Positions 1-5,597 are shown, counted from the stretch's first letter. The stretch: 6,022 nt of DNA from Cellvibrio sp. (GCA_003524365.1 DQHS01000012.1:6767-12788), one strand, 5' to 3'. The notes: generated by a model from the letters alone, not told the origin. Program-made: numbers and translations.

Positions 1-1
1 G

Positions 2-1291
2 TTTGGTGGTGTAAAGGGCGCCAATCTCGCCGACTGGCCGATTAGCAAAAAAATGCTCCAGCCCTACTACACCCTGGCCGAGCAACAAATGGGGGTTTCA
101 GGTAGCGCAACCTGGTGGGATGAGTTGGCCACACCGCTCCCACCAAATCCCCCCATTCCGCTCTACCCCGCGTCACGCGCCATACAACGCGGCTTTGATC
201 AGCTTGGGTTGCGCTCCAGCCCCGGTCGGTTGGCGACCAATTCCCAAACCTATCAGGGACGTTCGGCGTGCCTTAACTGTGGGTATTGTCGTTCCGGCTG
301 TAGAGTCGATGCCAAATATCAAGCCGATGAAGTGTTGATCAAACCTGCCCTGGCCACCGGTCGTCTGGAGCTGGTCACCCGCTCCGTAGTAACCCGCATC
401 GATACCGACAGAAGTGGGACCGAAGCCCGCTCCGTTAGCTACACCAATCTGGATACAGGCAGAGAAAGCTCTGCGCGGGCTCGTTTTATCATCTTATGCA
501 ACAACCCCTTTGAAATTCCACGCTTACTACTGGCATCCACCAGCCGCCGTCATCCCAACGGGATTGGTAATCACTATGACCAAATCGGACGCAACTTCTA
601 TTCTCACGCGACCTGTTTGGGGATGGGAATTTCCAATGACGACCATCGCACTTACGTTGGTCACAGCATGTGTAATGTCATGTCGCTGGATACCTGCGTC
701 AATCGCGAACGCAAAGATTATGTCGGCGGCTTTTCAATGCTGTCTCTCAATGGTGCCGGTGCAGGCTCGCTCGCCGCATTTCCGTTGCACAAACTACACG
801 GCATAGACCTGCAGCAACGCATGGCACAATACAACAACAGCATGGTGTTGATTACATTTATTGATGGCATGCCGGTTTACGATAATCGCATCGGTATAAA
901 TCGCAAGAAAACCGATGCTCTGGGTATGCCGGTGCCCACTATTCATTACGACTGGCATGAGAATGACCGCCGTGCGTTTGCTCATGCACGTGAAAAAATT
1001 GGGCAGGTATTTGAAGCCGCTGGTGCTTACGAAAGTTTTACTTCCGAGATTTTCGAAAGCCATCCGATGGGCACCATGCGCATGGGCAATAATCCTAAAA
1101 CCTCGGCAACAGATCGCTTCTGCCGTGTACATGGCGTACACAACTTGTATGTCGCAGGCGGCTGCCTTTACCCCACTGGCAGCTCCGTCAATCCGACCTT
1201 AACGATGCATGCGCTGGCATTGAGATCGGCGCGCAAAATTATCAAACAATGGCGCAATCCTTTCTTTGATTCACTGGCGGAGGTTGAATAA
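2..1291 (+). CDS. GMC-family FAD-dependent oxidoreductase, C-terminal 429 residues (5' end outside window)
   Basis: The frame is open from base 2, and the residues before the first in-frame ATG at 53 (…ADWPISKKMLQPYYTLAEQQMG…) already read like the GMC family, so ATG 53 is internal and the gene begins upstream. GMC enzymes oxidise alcohols or sugars with FAD. The C-terminal signature is clear: HPMGTMRMG (window residues 354-362, candidate catalytic His354), then NLYVAGGCLYPTGSSVNPT with Asn397, the usual His/Asn pair about 43 residues apart, and a final TMHALALRSA helix. A cysteine cluster CxxCxxCxxxC (Cys90, 93, 96, 100) sits in the middle, as in gluconate/sorbitol-dehydrogenase-like members. 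About 100-140 residues, including the N-terminal GxGxxG dinucleotide fold, should lie to the left, judging from a usual length of 530-570. The stop TAA shares its last A with the ATG of the next gene, so the two are probably translationally coupled. The substrate is unknown. Confidence 0.93.
   Translation, partial: FGGVKGANLADWPISKKMLQPYYTLAEQQMGVSGSATWWDELATPLPPNPPIPLYPASRAIQRGFDQLGLRSSPGRLATNSQTYQGRSACLNCGYCRSGCRVDAKYQADEVLIKPALATGRLELVTRSVVTRIDTDRSGTEARSVSYTNLDTGRESSARARFIILCNNPFEIPRLLLASTSRRHPNGIGNHYDQIGRNFYSHATCLGMGISNDDHRTYVGHSMCNVMSLDTCVNRERKDYVGGFSMLSLNGAGAGSLAAFPLHKLHGIDLQQRMAQYNNSMVLITFIDGMPVYDNRIGINRKKTDALGMPVPTIHYDWHENDRRAFAHAREKIGQVFEAAGAYESFTSEIFESHPMGTMRMGNNPKTSATDRFCRVHGVHNLYVAGGCLYPTGSSVNPTLTMHALALRSARKIIKQWRNPFFDSLAEVE
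1279..1283 (+). promoter_or_regulatory. Shine-Dalgarno site for the CrtI-like gene
   Basis: GGAGG lies 7 nt before ATG 1291, inside the last codons of the GMC gene. It is the best ribosome binding site in the window. It fixes the start of the downstream gene and supports coupled translation across the TAATG junction. Confidence 0.8.
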
Positions 1292-2652
1292 TGGAGCAAC
1301 TCCCCTCAAAAAAAGCCATTGTTATCGGCGCCGGCCTCGCCGGCTTGGTAAGTGCACTAAGCCTGCAAAAGGCAGGATTAGAGGTCACCTTAATCGATCA
1401 ACGCAAACAGGTCGGTGGACTGTGCGGCACCTTCAAATTGGACAACCGTGAGTTTGTTATCGCGTGCAACGATTTTGGCAAAGGACTGGTGAAATTATTG
1501 CGCGAGCTTGGTGTAAATTTTCCATTTAATCACAAAAAATCGTCAGTGTTTTATCGCGACCAATGGTTCAACGCTGCACCAGATTTGAAAATGGTATGGC
1601 AATTGCGCAGTGAGTGGCGAAATATTTTTTCGTTGTTGGGCGGAATTATCGCCCAACAACTTCCTCACCGCTCATCGCAATCTATTGAAAATTTTGCCAA
1701 TCGATTAACCAGTGCTGGTGCAGTTAATGATCTCAGCAAATTAATCGCTTATTTTATGGGCGTACGCCCGAGCGATATTCAAACCTCTTTCTTTGGATTG
1801 GATGGAAAATACAATTACGGTTATACAACTATGGCTTGCCCTATAGGTGGACCACAAGCCATGACCAATACTATTGCCGATGTATTCTTACAACAGGGAG
1901 GCAAGTTATTACTCAATACTCGCTATACGAAACACAACAAACAAGGGAATCATTTTTACGCAGAAATCAACGATGGTGAATCGCGCATTGTGGAAGCGGA
2001 TTATATTGTTGACACTCGTGAACAACGCTCGCTATATCCCGCTGACAGCAAACGTGGGTTACCGCTTTCCATGTTATGTTTGGCGATAAAAAACGATTTT
2101 CCTTATCCCGAAAATACCCATACGCTCACCTACTTTGAGCCAGATATTTCGCACTGGTTTGGAAAGTTAGATCAAGGGATTCAACCTGAACATTTTGGTT
2201 TTCATGTATTCAAGAGCGATCTGGCTCCAAATACGGATAATACTTACACGCTTAACCTCTATTTCTATCTACCACGCGGTGTTAACCAACTCGAAGACGG
2301 CAAACGCTCTATCTACAGCGAATACTTGCTTAATCGTCTGGAAAAACTGTTGCCCGGCATCAATAACCATTTGGTATACAGACGCCTGCTCACACCCGAT
2401 GATTTTGTTGCGTTGCATGGTTTATCCAGCCGGGTAATGCCATTTATTGTATCCCGCGAAAAACCGCACAACTCAAGCAGTGAAGCAGGCTACTTTTATG
2501 CAGGCCACAGTGTATATCCACCTGGAGAGCATGCGGGGGCAGCAGCATTGTCTGGTGCACTGGCAGCACAACAAATCATCTCCGAAAAATCGTTATTTAA
2601 TCCTGAAACTTCAGCTGGGGGCCATCATGAAAATGCACATCAACAGGCGTAA
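1291..2652 (+). CDS. NAD(P)/FAD-dependent oxidoreductase, phytoene desaturase (CrtI)-like
   Basis: This 453-residue flavoprotein has an N-terminal Rossmann FAD-binding site: AIVIGAGLAGL with GxGxxG at residues 13-18, acidic Asp36 at the end of the second strand, and the following VGG turn at 41-43. This is the pattern of amine-oxidase/CrtI-type enzymes. Near the C terminus, residues about 400-430 (YFYAGHSVYPPGEHAGAAALSGALAA) form the second FAD-contact motif typical of phytoene desaturase and carotenoid isomerase relatives. The length is slightly short of classical CrtI (about 490-500). No signal peptide is visible, so it should be cytosolic or peripheral to the membrane. It starts on a 1-nt overlap with the GMC gene behind a strong SD, and its 3' end overlaps the start of a Tat-signal ORF, so it is the centre of a tight operon. 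No phytoene synthase or other crt gene is visible here, so a true carotenoid role is not shown. The substrate could equally be another hydrophobic polyene or lipid. Confidence 0.9.
   Translation: MEQLPSKKAIVIGAGLAGLVSALSLQKAGLEVTLIDQRKQVGGLCGTFKLDNREFVIACNDFGKGLVKLLRELGVNFPFNHKKSSVFYRDQWFNAAPDLKMVWQLRSEWRNIFSLLGGIIAQQLPHRSSQSIENFANRLTSAGAVNDLSKLIAYFMGVRPSDIQTSFFGLDGKYNYGYTTMACPIGGPQAMTNTIADVFLQQGGKLLLNTRYTKHNKQGNHFYAEINDGESRIVEADYIVDTREQRSLYPADSKRGLPLSMLCLAIKNDFPYPENTHTLTYFEPDISHWFGKLDQGIQPEHFGFHVFKSDLAPNTDNTYTLNLYFYLPRGVNQLEDGKRSIYSEYLLNRLEKLLPGINNHLVYRRLLTPDDFVALHGLSSRVMPFIVSREKPHNSSSEAGYFYAGHSVYPPGEHAGAAALSGALAAQQIISEKSLFNPETSAGGHHENAHQQA
1632..1660 (+). repeat. Perfect 11-bp inverted repeat inside the CrtI-like gene
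   Basis: Arms GTTGTTGGGCG (1632-1642) and CGCCCAACAAC (1650-1660) pair perfectly around a 7-nt loop, GAATTAT. They encode part of the segment SLLGGIIAQQL. No T-run follows on either strand, so it is not an intrinsic terminator. In the mRNA it would be a stable hairpin. Whether it has a role or arose by chance is unknown. Confidence 0.7.
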
Positions 2653-2824
2653 TTTTTTGCTCGGAACATTAAGCACTACGGCGCTAACTGTCACTCCATT
2701 TAAAGTGACAGCCAATACAGAAACCAATCAACAAAACAAAACAAACTATATCCAGTGTGGAAAAATAAATTCAACTGACTTGCGTCATTTTTACTACACA
2801 GGAACAAACACAAGGGAGAGTTAA
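2627..2824 (+). CDS. Small twin-arginine (Tat) signal protein, 65 aa, possibly a truncated subunit
   Basis: The start is ATG 2627, preceded by GGGGG at 2617-2621 (5 nt spacing). The same frame runs upstream to 2447 only as a shadow of the CrtI-like gene. The product begins MKMHINRRNFLLGTLSTTAL, a clear Tat motif (Arg7-Arg8-Asn-Phe-Leu) followed by a mildly hydrophobic stretch and a plausible signal peptidase site after Val-Thr-Ala29. Only about 36 polar residues would remain after cleavage, with one Cys (Cys44). The ORF overlaps the previous gene by 26 nt, so it is probably translated from the same transcript. Exported GMC dehydrogenases of the gluconate-dehydrogenase type are often accompanied by a small Tat-signal subunit (gluconate 2-dehydrogenase subunit 3) that carries the flavoprotein out. 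This ORF is in the right place but far too short for that family (typically well over 150 residues). It may therefore be a genuine mini-protein or the remaining N terminus of a decayed one. I recognise no domain in the mature part. Confidence 0.6.
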   Translation: MKMHINRRNFLLGTLSTTALTVTPFKVTANTETNQQNKTNYIQCGKINSTDLRHFYYTGTNTRES

Positions 2825-2894
2825 GTCGTTATTTATATTCAACATCGCCCATATTTAGGGTATCAATTAAATTTTCAACAAAATGGAAAGCGTG

Positions 2895-3338
2895 ATGAAA
2901 TATTTTTTATACGCATTTTTACTTATTCAATCTATGGCCGCAGCGATGGAAGAGCCCAGCACTATGAATTGGAAAACATTAACACTGCATATTACCGATA
3001 TCGACATTAAACGCCCTGGTGAAATTGTAGTTATGGTATTTCAAGAAGATGGCTTCCCCAAAGATCACGAGAAAGCAATAAGAAAATACCACATTGACCC
3101 ATTAGAACCCCATCACCAACTCAGTATTCAAGTTCCCGATGGGAAGTTTGCATTAAAAATTCATCATGATGAAGATAGAAGTGGAACCATGACAAAAAAT
3201 TGGACAGGTTTTATTCCCGCTGAAGGTGTTGGATTCTCTTCAGGTGCAAAAGTTAAATTTGGTCCACCGTCTTTTAAAGTCGCACAAATGCAATTGCCTG
3301 ATTCAGGCGAGGCAAGTATTGCCATTATTTACCCATGA
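2895..3338 (+). CDS. DUF2141 family secreted protein
   Basis: This 147-residue protein (from ATG 2895) begins MKYFLYAFLLIQSMAAA, a Sec signal peptide with likely cleavage around residues 15-17. A start at ATG 2883 would add MESV, but that ATG has no SD. GGAAAG at 2885-2890 fits the later start, which also gives the cleaner signal peptide. The mature part matches what I know of DUF2141: a beta-rich domain with GEIVVMVFQEDGFP early, then VPDGKFALKIHHDEDRSGTM, then EGVGFSSGAKVKFGPPSFKVAQM and a terminal strand ending in IAIIYP. Residues 92-97 (DEDRSG) resemble a calcium-type DxDxSG loop. The family has no established biochemical function and is predicted periplasmic or surface-exposed. It sits about 70 nt after the Tat ORF, with a terminator candidate downstream, so it probably ends the operon. 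Its composition is noticeably more AT-rich than the GMC gene. Confidence 0.85.
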   Translation: MKYFLYAFLLIQSMAAAMEEPSTMNWKTLTLHITDIDIKRPGEIVVMVFQEDGFPKDHEKAIRKYHIDPLEPHHQLSIQVPDGKFALKIHHDEDRSGTMTKNWTGFIPAEGVGFSSGAKVKFGPPSFKVAQMQLPDSGEASIAIIYP

Positions 3339-3366
3339 ATGTGCATTTAATTTCTCATTTTCAATT

Positions 3367-3407
3367 GGGCCTTTGTGAATTTTCTTTTTACGAGGCCTTT
3401 TTTCTTT
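3367..3407 (+). terminator. Rho-independent terminator candidate after the DUF2141 gene
   Basis: GGCCT (3368-3372) pairs with AGGCC (3393-3397). The stem can extend through TGT/ACG after one bulged T, and it is followed directly by TTTTTTCTTT. The loop is long and AT-rich and the stem only about 8 bp, so it is of moderate strength. Its position 29 nt after the stop codon is right for ending the left operon. Confidence 0.55.
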
Positions 3408-3446
3408 AACTATTTTCTCTTTGATGCATTCATGAACCAAAATGTC

Positions 3447-3464
3447 GCCGATTCGAATTTCGGC
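3447..3464. repeat. Inverted repeat GCCGA / TCGGC
   Basis: GCCGA (3447-3451) and TCGGC (3460-3464) flank an 8-nt spacer containing the palindrome TTCGAA. The approximate two-fold symmetry is of the size of a regulator binding site, but no matching regulator gene is in the window. Confidence 0.4.
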
Positions 3465-3472
3465 TTATAACT

Positions 3473-3499
3473 AAAAATTCTCAATTTTGACGAATTTTT
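3473..3499. repeat. Inverted repeat AAAAATTC / GAATTTTT
   Basis: The two 8-bp arms (3473-3480 and 3492-3499) are exact reverse complements around an 11-nt spacer. They are AT-rich, so chance is a real possibility in this composition. A possible -35 box, TTGACG, begins in the spacer at 3487 without a good -10 partner. Confidence 0.4.
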
Positions 3500-3548
3500 G
3501 TGCAGACTTTTAACAAAAACTTACGGTTTTCGTCATTCTCCCGCCCAG

Positions 3549-3573
3549 ATTTGGAACGCCAAAGGCGTCAAAT
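3549..3573 (+). repeat. Strong 10-bp interrupted hairpin followed by T-rich sequence
   Basis: ATTTG (3549-3553), a two-base GA bulge, ACGCC (3556-3560), loop AAA, GGCGT (3564-3568) and CAAAT (3569-3573) form a 10-bp stem. T-runs follow at 3581-3585 and 3590-3596, too far away for a textbook terminator. It could be a terminator-like or structured element in an untranslated RNA. Confidence 0.5.
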
Positions 3574-3642
3574 GTCACATTTTTCAGCATTTTTTTGACC
3601 GTTTATCGGCTTTTTAGCGGTGCCTGAAAGTCGCCTAATCCC

Positions 3643-3670
3643 TTGTGTTCTGCGGGATACAGGCCATAAA
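3643..3670 (+). promoter_or_regulatory. Weak sigma-70 promoter candidate for mltF
   Basis: TTGTGT (3643-3648) and CATAAA (3665-3670) are separated by 16 nt. The match is only 3/6 and 4/6 to consensus. Nothing better spaced was found upstream of mltF, so this is a tentative pointer. If used, the 5' UTR would be roughly 180 nt and include the 3720-3742 hairpin and the mini-ORF. Confidence 0.2.
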
Positions 3671-3719
3671 GGTCAAATAATCATCAAATCACTAGCCCAT
3701 ATATGCTCAAAAAACAAGC

Positions 3720-3742
3720 TAGGCACACAAAAAAAGTGCCTA
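3720..3742 (+). repeat. Perfect 7-bp hairpin in the mltF leader region
   Basis: TAGGCAC (3720-3726) and GTGCCTA (3736-3742) are exact reverse complements around a 9-nt A-rich loop. It lies about 115 nt before the mltF start and could be an operator or an mRNA structure. No T-run follows, so it is not a + strand terminator. Confidence 0.5.
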
Positions 3743-3789
3743 TACCATGAACGGGTATTTGCACGGGTCATTAATGGACTGGATTCGGC

Positions 3790-3849
3790 ATGAATGCGCA
3801 CACACGAAGAGAACAGCCTTTGGGCGTTGCAGTTCAGCAACCGGAGTAA
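3790..3849 (+). CDS. Possible 19-aa upstream leader ORF before mltF
   Basis: ATG 3790 opens a reading frame for MNAHTRREQPLGVAVQQPE that ends in TAA at 3847-3849. A weak GGA lies 6 nt before it. Its last sense codon overlaps the GGAG ribosome binding site of mltF (3843-3846), so translation of it would interfere with or couple to mltF initiation. There is no independent evidence that it is translated, and short frames like this occur often by chance. Confidence 0.2.
   Translation: MNAHTRREQPLGVAVQQPE
3843..3846 (+). promoter_or_regulatory. Ribosome binding site that sets the mltF start
   Basis: GGAG lies 10 nt before ATG 3857. The alternative in-frame ATG at 3794 would add 21 polar residues in front of the signal/anchor segment and has no SD, so 3857 is preferred. 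Confidence 0.65.
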
Positions 3850-3856
3850 CCCTTTT

Positions 3857-5380
3857 ATGGAAATTCGCAAACCATCAGTGTTAGTGATTAAGTCCATCCT
3901 GACGAGCTTCATTGTAGGTTCGTTACTTATTGCCAGCAGTGCGCTGCTGGTACGTAGCACCCCTCCAACCCAACTGGAAAAGGTGCTCGAAGCAGGCGAA
4001 TTGCGTGTTGTATCAAGCAATGGTCCTACTACCTACTACGAAGGCTCCAATGGCCTGACGGGTTTTGAATATAGCCTTGTGAAAGGCTTTGCGGACTCGC
4101 TCGGCCTGAAATTGGTAATCGAAGACGAAGCTGACCTCGACAAAATGCTTAGCAGCGTTGCCGGGCGAGAGGTCCATTTGGCCGCCGCTGGTCTGACTGC
4201 GCTGGAAAATCGCAACAGCAACGTAACCTTTGCAACTCCTTTTATGCAGGTTACGCAGCAACTGGTGTACAACAGCCGTCGTCCCCTACCGGCTAGCATC
4301 AAAGACCTGAACAACAAAGAAGTGCTGGTGATTGCCAACTCCTCTCACACTGCACGAATTAAAGCGCTACAAGCTAAATTCCCGGAGTTGCAATGGCGCG
4401 AAGTGATCAATGCAGAAATGATCGATTTATTGGAAATGATCAATAAAGGCGAAGCCGATTACGCCGTTGTAGACTCAACCGCTTACGACCTCAACCGCTA
4501 TTCATATCCACGCGCGATACTTGCATTCGATGTGAGCGATCCCCAGCCGGTGGCTTGGGCATTCCCCGCACAGCGAGATACCAGCCTCTTTGACGCTGCA
4601 CAAAAGTATCTGGGCAAGATCAAAGCAGATGGTTCCCTCGCAAAAGTGACGGACGAATTTTTTGACCGACATATAGAAGAAGTAACGACTGGCGAAGCTA
4701 TGGCCTTTACCTATCGTCTTGAGCAACGTTTGCCGCAATGGCTTGATGACATGAAAGCATCAGCAGCTGAATTTAATCTGGACTGGCAAATGCTGGCGGC
4801 GATTAGTTACCAGGAATCGCACTGGATAGCGGATGCACGATCCTTCACCGGCGTGCGCGGTTTGATGATGTTGACCAAAAACACCGCCAAAGCCATGGGT
4901 ATTCAGGATCGCGAAGATCCAAAGCAAAGCATTTACGGCGGCGCAAAATACCTGAGCATAGTGCTGGAGCGTTTACCTAAACGCATTCAAGGTGAAGACC
5001 GATTGAATATGGCCTTGGCAGCTTACAACCAAGGCCTTGGTCATCTTGAGGATGCGCGTGTGCTCACCGAGCGCATGGGCGGCGACCCCACTAAATGGGA
5101 AGATGTGCGCAAATACATGCCACTCTTAGCCAAGCAGCAATACTACAGCAGTGCTAAACATGGCTATATGCGCGGTTGGGAACCAGTGAAATTCGTCGAT
5201 AACGTGCGCAATTACTACAAGATTATTGCTTGGCATCAACAGCAGGAAGAATTCCGCATCGCCACCACGAGTACGGGCAATCGCTTGTCCGCTAATATCC
5301 GTCAAGTCGACGCAGAGAACGCTGCCACACCCGATAGCGGTAATTACGAAGCGAACCCCGCTGCCCTATCGGTACTTTGA
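3857..5380 (+). CDS. mltF: Membrane-bound lytic murein transglycosylase F
   Basis: MltF cleaves the beta-1,4 bond between MurNAc and GlcNAc in peptidoglycan, leaving 1,6-anhydro-MurNAc ends, and acts in the periplasm attached to the envelope. From ATG 3857 the protein has 507 residues, close to the 518 of E. coli. Residues about 7-32 form a hydrophobic signal/anchor segment without a lipobox Cys. A solute-binding-like (SBP_bac_3) domain follows from about 37 (LEKVLEAGELRVVSS) to 270 (DGSLAKVTDEFFDRH). The SLT domain from about 290 to 430 contains AAISYQESHW with catalytic Glu320, GVRGLMMLTKNTA, and ALAAYNQG (Asn391). Residues SAKHGYMRGWEPVKFVDNVRNYY end the conserved part. The last about 45 residues are low in conservation, and the stop codon lies within the first copy of a 21-bp tandem repeat, so the native C terminus may have been altered. 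It appears monocistronic, with a terminator at 5491-5519. Confidence 0.95.
   Translation: MEIRKPSVLVIKSILTSFIVGSLLIASSALLVRSTPPTQLEKVLEAGELRVVSSNGPTTYYEGSNGLTGFEYSLVKGFADSLGLKLVIEDEADLDKMLSSVAGREVHLAAAGLTALENRNSNVTFATPFMQVTQQLVYNSRRPLPASIKDLNNKEVLVIANSSHTARIKALQAKFPELQWREVINAEMIDLLEMINKGEADYAVVDSTAYDLNRYSYPRAILAFDVSDPQPVAWAFPAQRDTSLFDAAQKYLGKIKADGSLAKVTDEFFDRHIEEVTTGEAMAFTYRLEQRLPQWLDDMKASAAEFNLDWQMLAAISYQESHWIADARSFTGVRGLMMLTKNTAKAMGIQDREDPKQSIYGGAKYLSIVLERLPKRIQGEDRLNMALAAYNQGLGHLEDARVLTERMGGDPTKWEDVRKYMPLLAKQQYYSSAKHGYMRGWEPVKFVDNVRNYYKIIAWHQQQEEFRIATTSTGNRLSANIRQVDAENAATPDSGNYEANPAALSVL
3933..3950 (+). repeat. 7-bp hairpin within the mltF signal-segment codons
   Basis: CCAGCAG (3933-3939) and CTGCTGG (3944-3950) are perfect reverse complements around the tetraloop TGCG. 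The stem can be extended by a G-T and a T-A pair. It lies about 80 nt into mltF, in codons of the hydrophobic anchor. It may only reflect repeated Ala/Ser/Leu codons. Confidence 0.4.
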
Positions 5381-5454
5381 TCTAACTGGTAGGTACTTTG
5401 ATCCAACGGGTAGGTACCTTGATCCAACTGGTCAGTTCCTTGATCCAGCTAGTT
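5371..5454 (+). repeat. Four tandem 21-bp repeats across the mltF stop codon
   Basis: Copies lie at 5371-5391, 5392-5412, 5413-5433 and 5434-5454, with core GGTACYTTGATCCAACTGGT. Adjacent copies differ at 2, 3 and 5 positions, so the array decays toward its right end. A fragment CTGATCCAAG further right (about 5466-5475) may be a fifth remnant. The mltF stop TGA (5378-5380) is inside copy 1, and each full copy has a TGA at the same place in that frame. In another frame the array reads as the heptad RYFDLTG, RYFDPTG, RYLDPTG, QFLDPAS and then stops at 5454-5456 (TAG). I know no named repeat family with this unit. Confidence 0.9.
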
Positions 5455-5490
5455 AGCCAGCAAAACTGATCCAAGCAACCCAACCGTCCG

Positions 5491-5519
5491 AACTGCCGCT
5501 ATTGCGGCAGTTTTTGTTT
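5491..5519 (+). terminator. Rho-independent terminator after mltF
   Basis: AACTGCCGC (5491-5499) pairs perfectly with GCGGCAGTT (5504-5512) around the loop TATT. The run of five T that follows begins within the stem (5511-5515) and continues as GTTT. A GC-rich 9-bp stem with a U-tract makes this the clearest terminator in the window. It separates mltF from ydiJ. Confidence 0.88.
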
Positions 5520-5532
5520 AGCGCGCAAGTTC

Positions 5533-5561
5533 AGGACATTGGATGGGCAAGGGAGTAGAAT
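5533..5561 (+). promoter_or_regulatory. Sigma-70 promoter candidate for ydiJ
   Basis: AGGACA (5533-5538, 4/6 to consensus) and TAGAAT (5556-5561, 5/6) are separated by exactly 17 nt. The pair lies just after the mltF terminator and about 37 nt before ATG 5598, where an independent ydiJ promoter is expected. Confidence 0.5.
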
Positions 5562-5597
5562 GCCGCCCCATGAATAGCTGCTGATTTGTGATACTCC

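Larger units (their letters stand above)
3339..3856. other. Gene-free 518-bp intergenic region with several dyads
   Basis: No ORF here shows family resemblance. The only long minus-strand frame, 3673-4020, overlaps the mltF 5' end and looks like a shadow. The stretch is AT-rich with many T- and A-runs. It holds the left operon's terminator, four inverted repeats (3447-3464, 3473-3499, 3549-3573, 3720-3742), a weak promoter-like pair, a direct ACGGGT duplication at 3751-3756 and 3763-3768 region, and a 19-codon mini-ORF just before mltF. This is long for a simple gammaproteobacterial promoter region and could hold the mltF 5' UTR, a small RNA or a decayed gene. Confidence 0.7.

Noticed and set aside
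794..1141. Minus-strand open frame of 115 codons
   Set aside because: It is antisense to conserved GMC C-terminal motifs; no recognisable protein features.
2883..2894. DUF2141 start at ATG 2883
   Set aside because: No SD precedes it. GGAAAG lies just after it and fits ATG 2895, which also gives a cleaner signal peptide. The difference is only four residues.
3794..3856. Longer mltF start at ATG 3794
   Set aside because: It would add 21 polar residues before the hydrophobic anchor and lacks an SD. ATG 3857 has GGAG at a suitable distance and gives a family-like N terminus.
3673..4020. Minus-strand open frame that covers part of the intergenic region and the start of mltF
   Set aside because: It was considered as a divergent gene that would explain the long spacer, but it overlaps the mltF signal segment, shows no domain and has no SD that I can see.
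5226..5456. 76-codon + frame containing the heptad repeat, taken as a separate gene
   Set aside because: Its first two thirds are a shadow of the mltF 3' end and it has no SD. Only the repeat portion is noteworthy, and it is reported as a repeat.
5371..5475. CRISPR array or replication iterons
   Set aside because: The 21-bp units abut directly with no unique spacers, are few and diverged, and there are no cas or replication initiator genes nearby.
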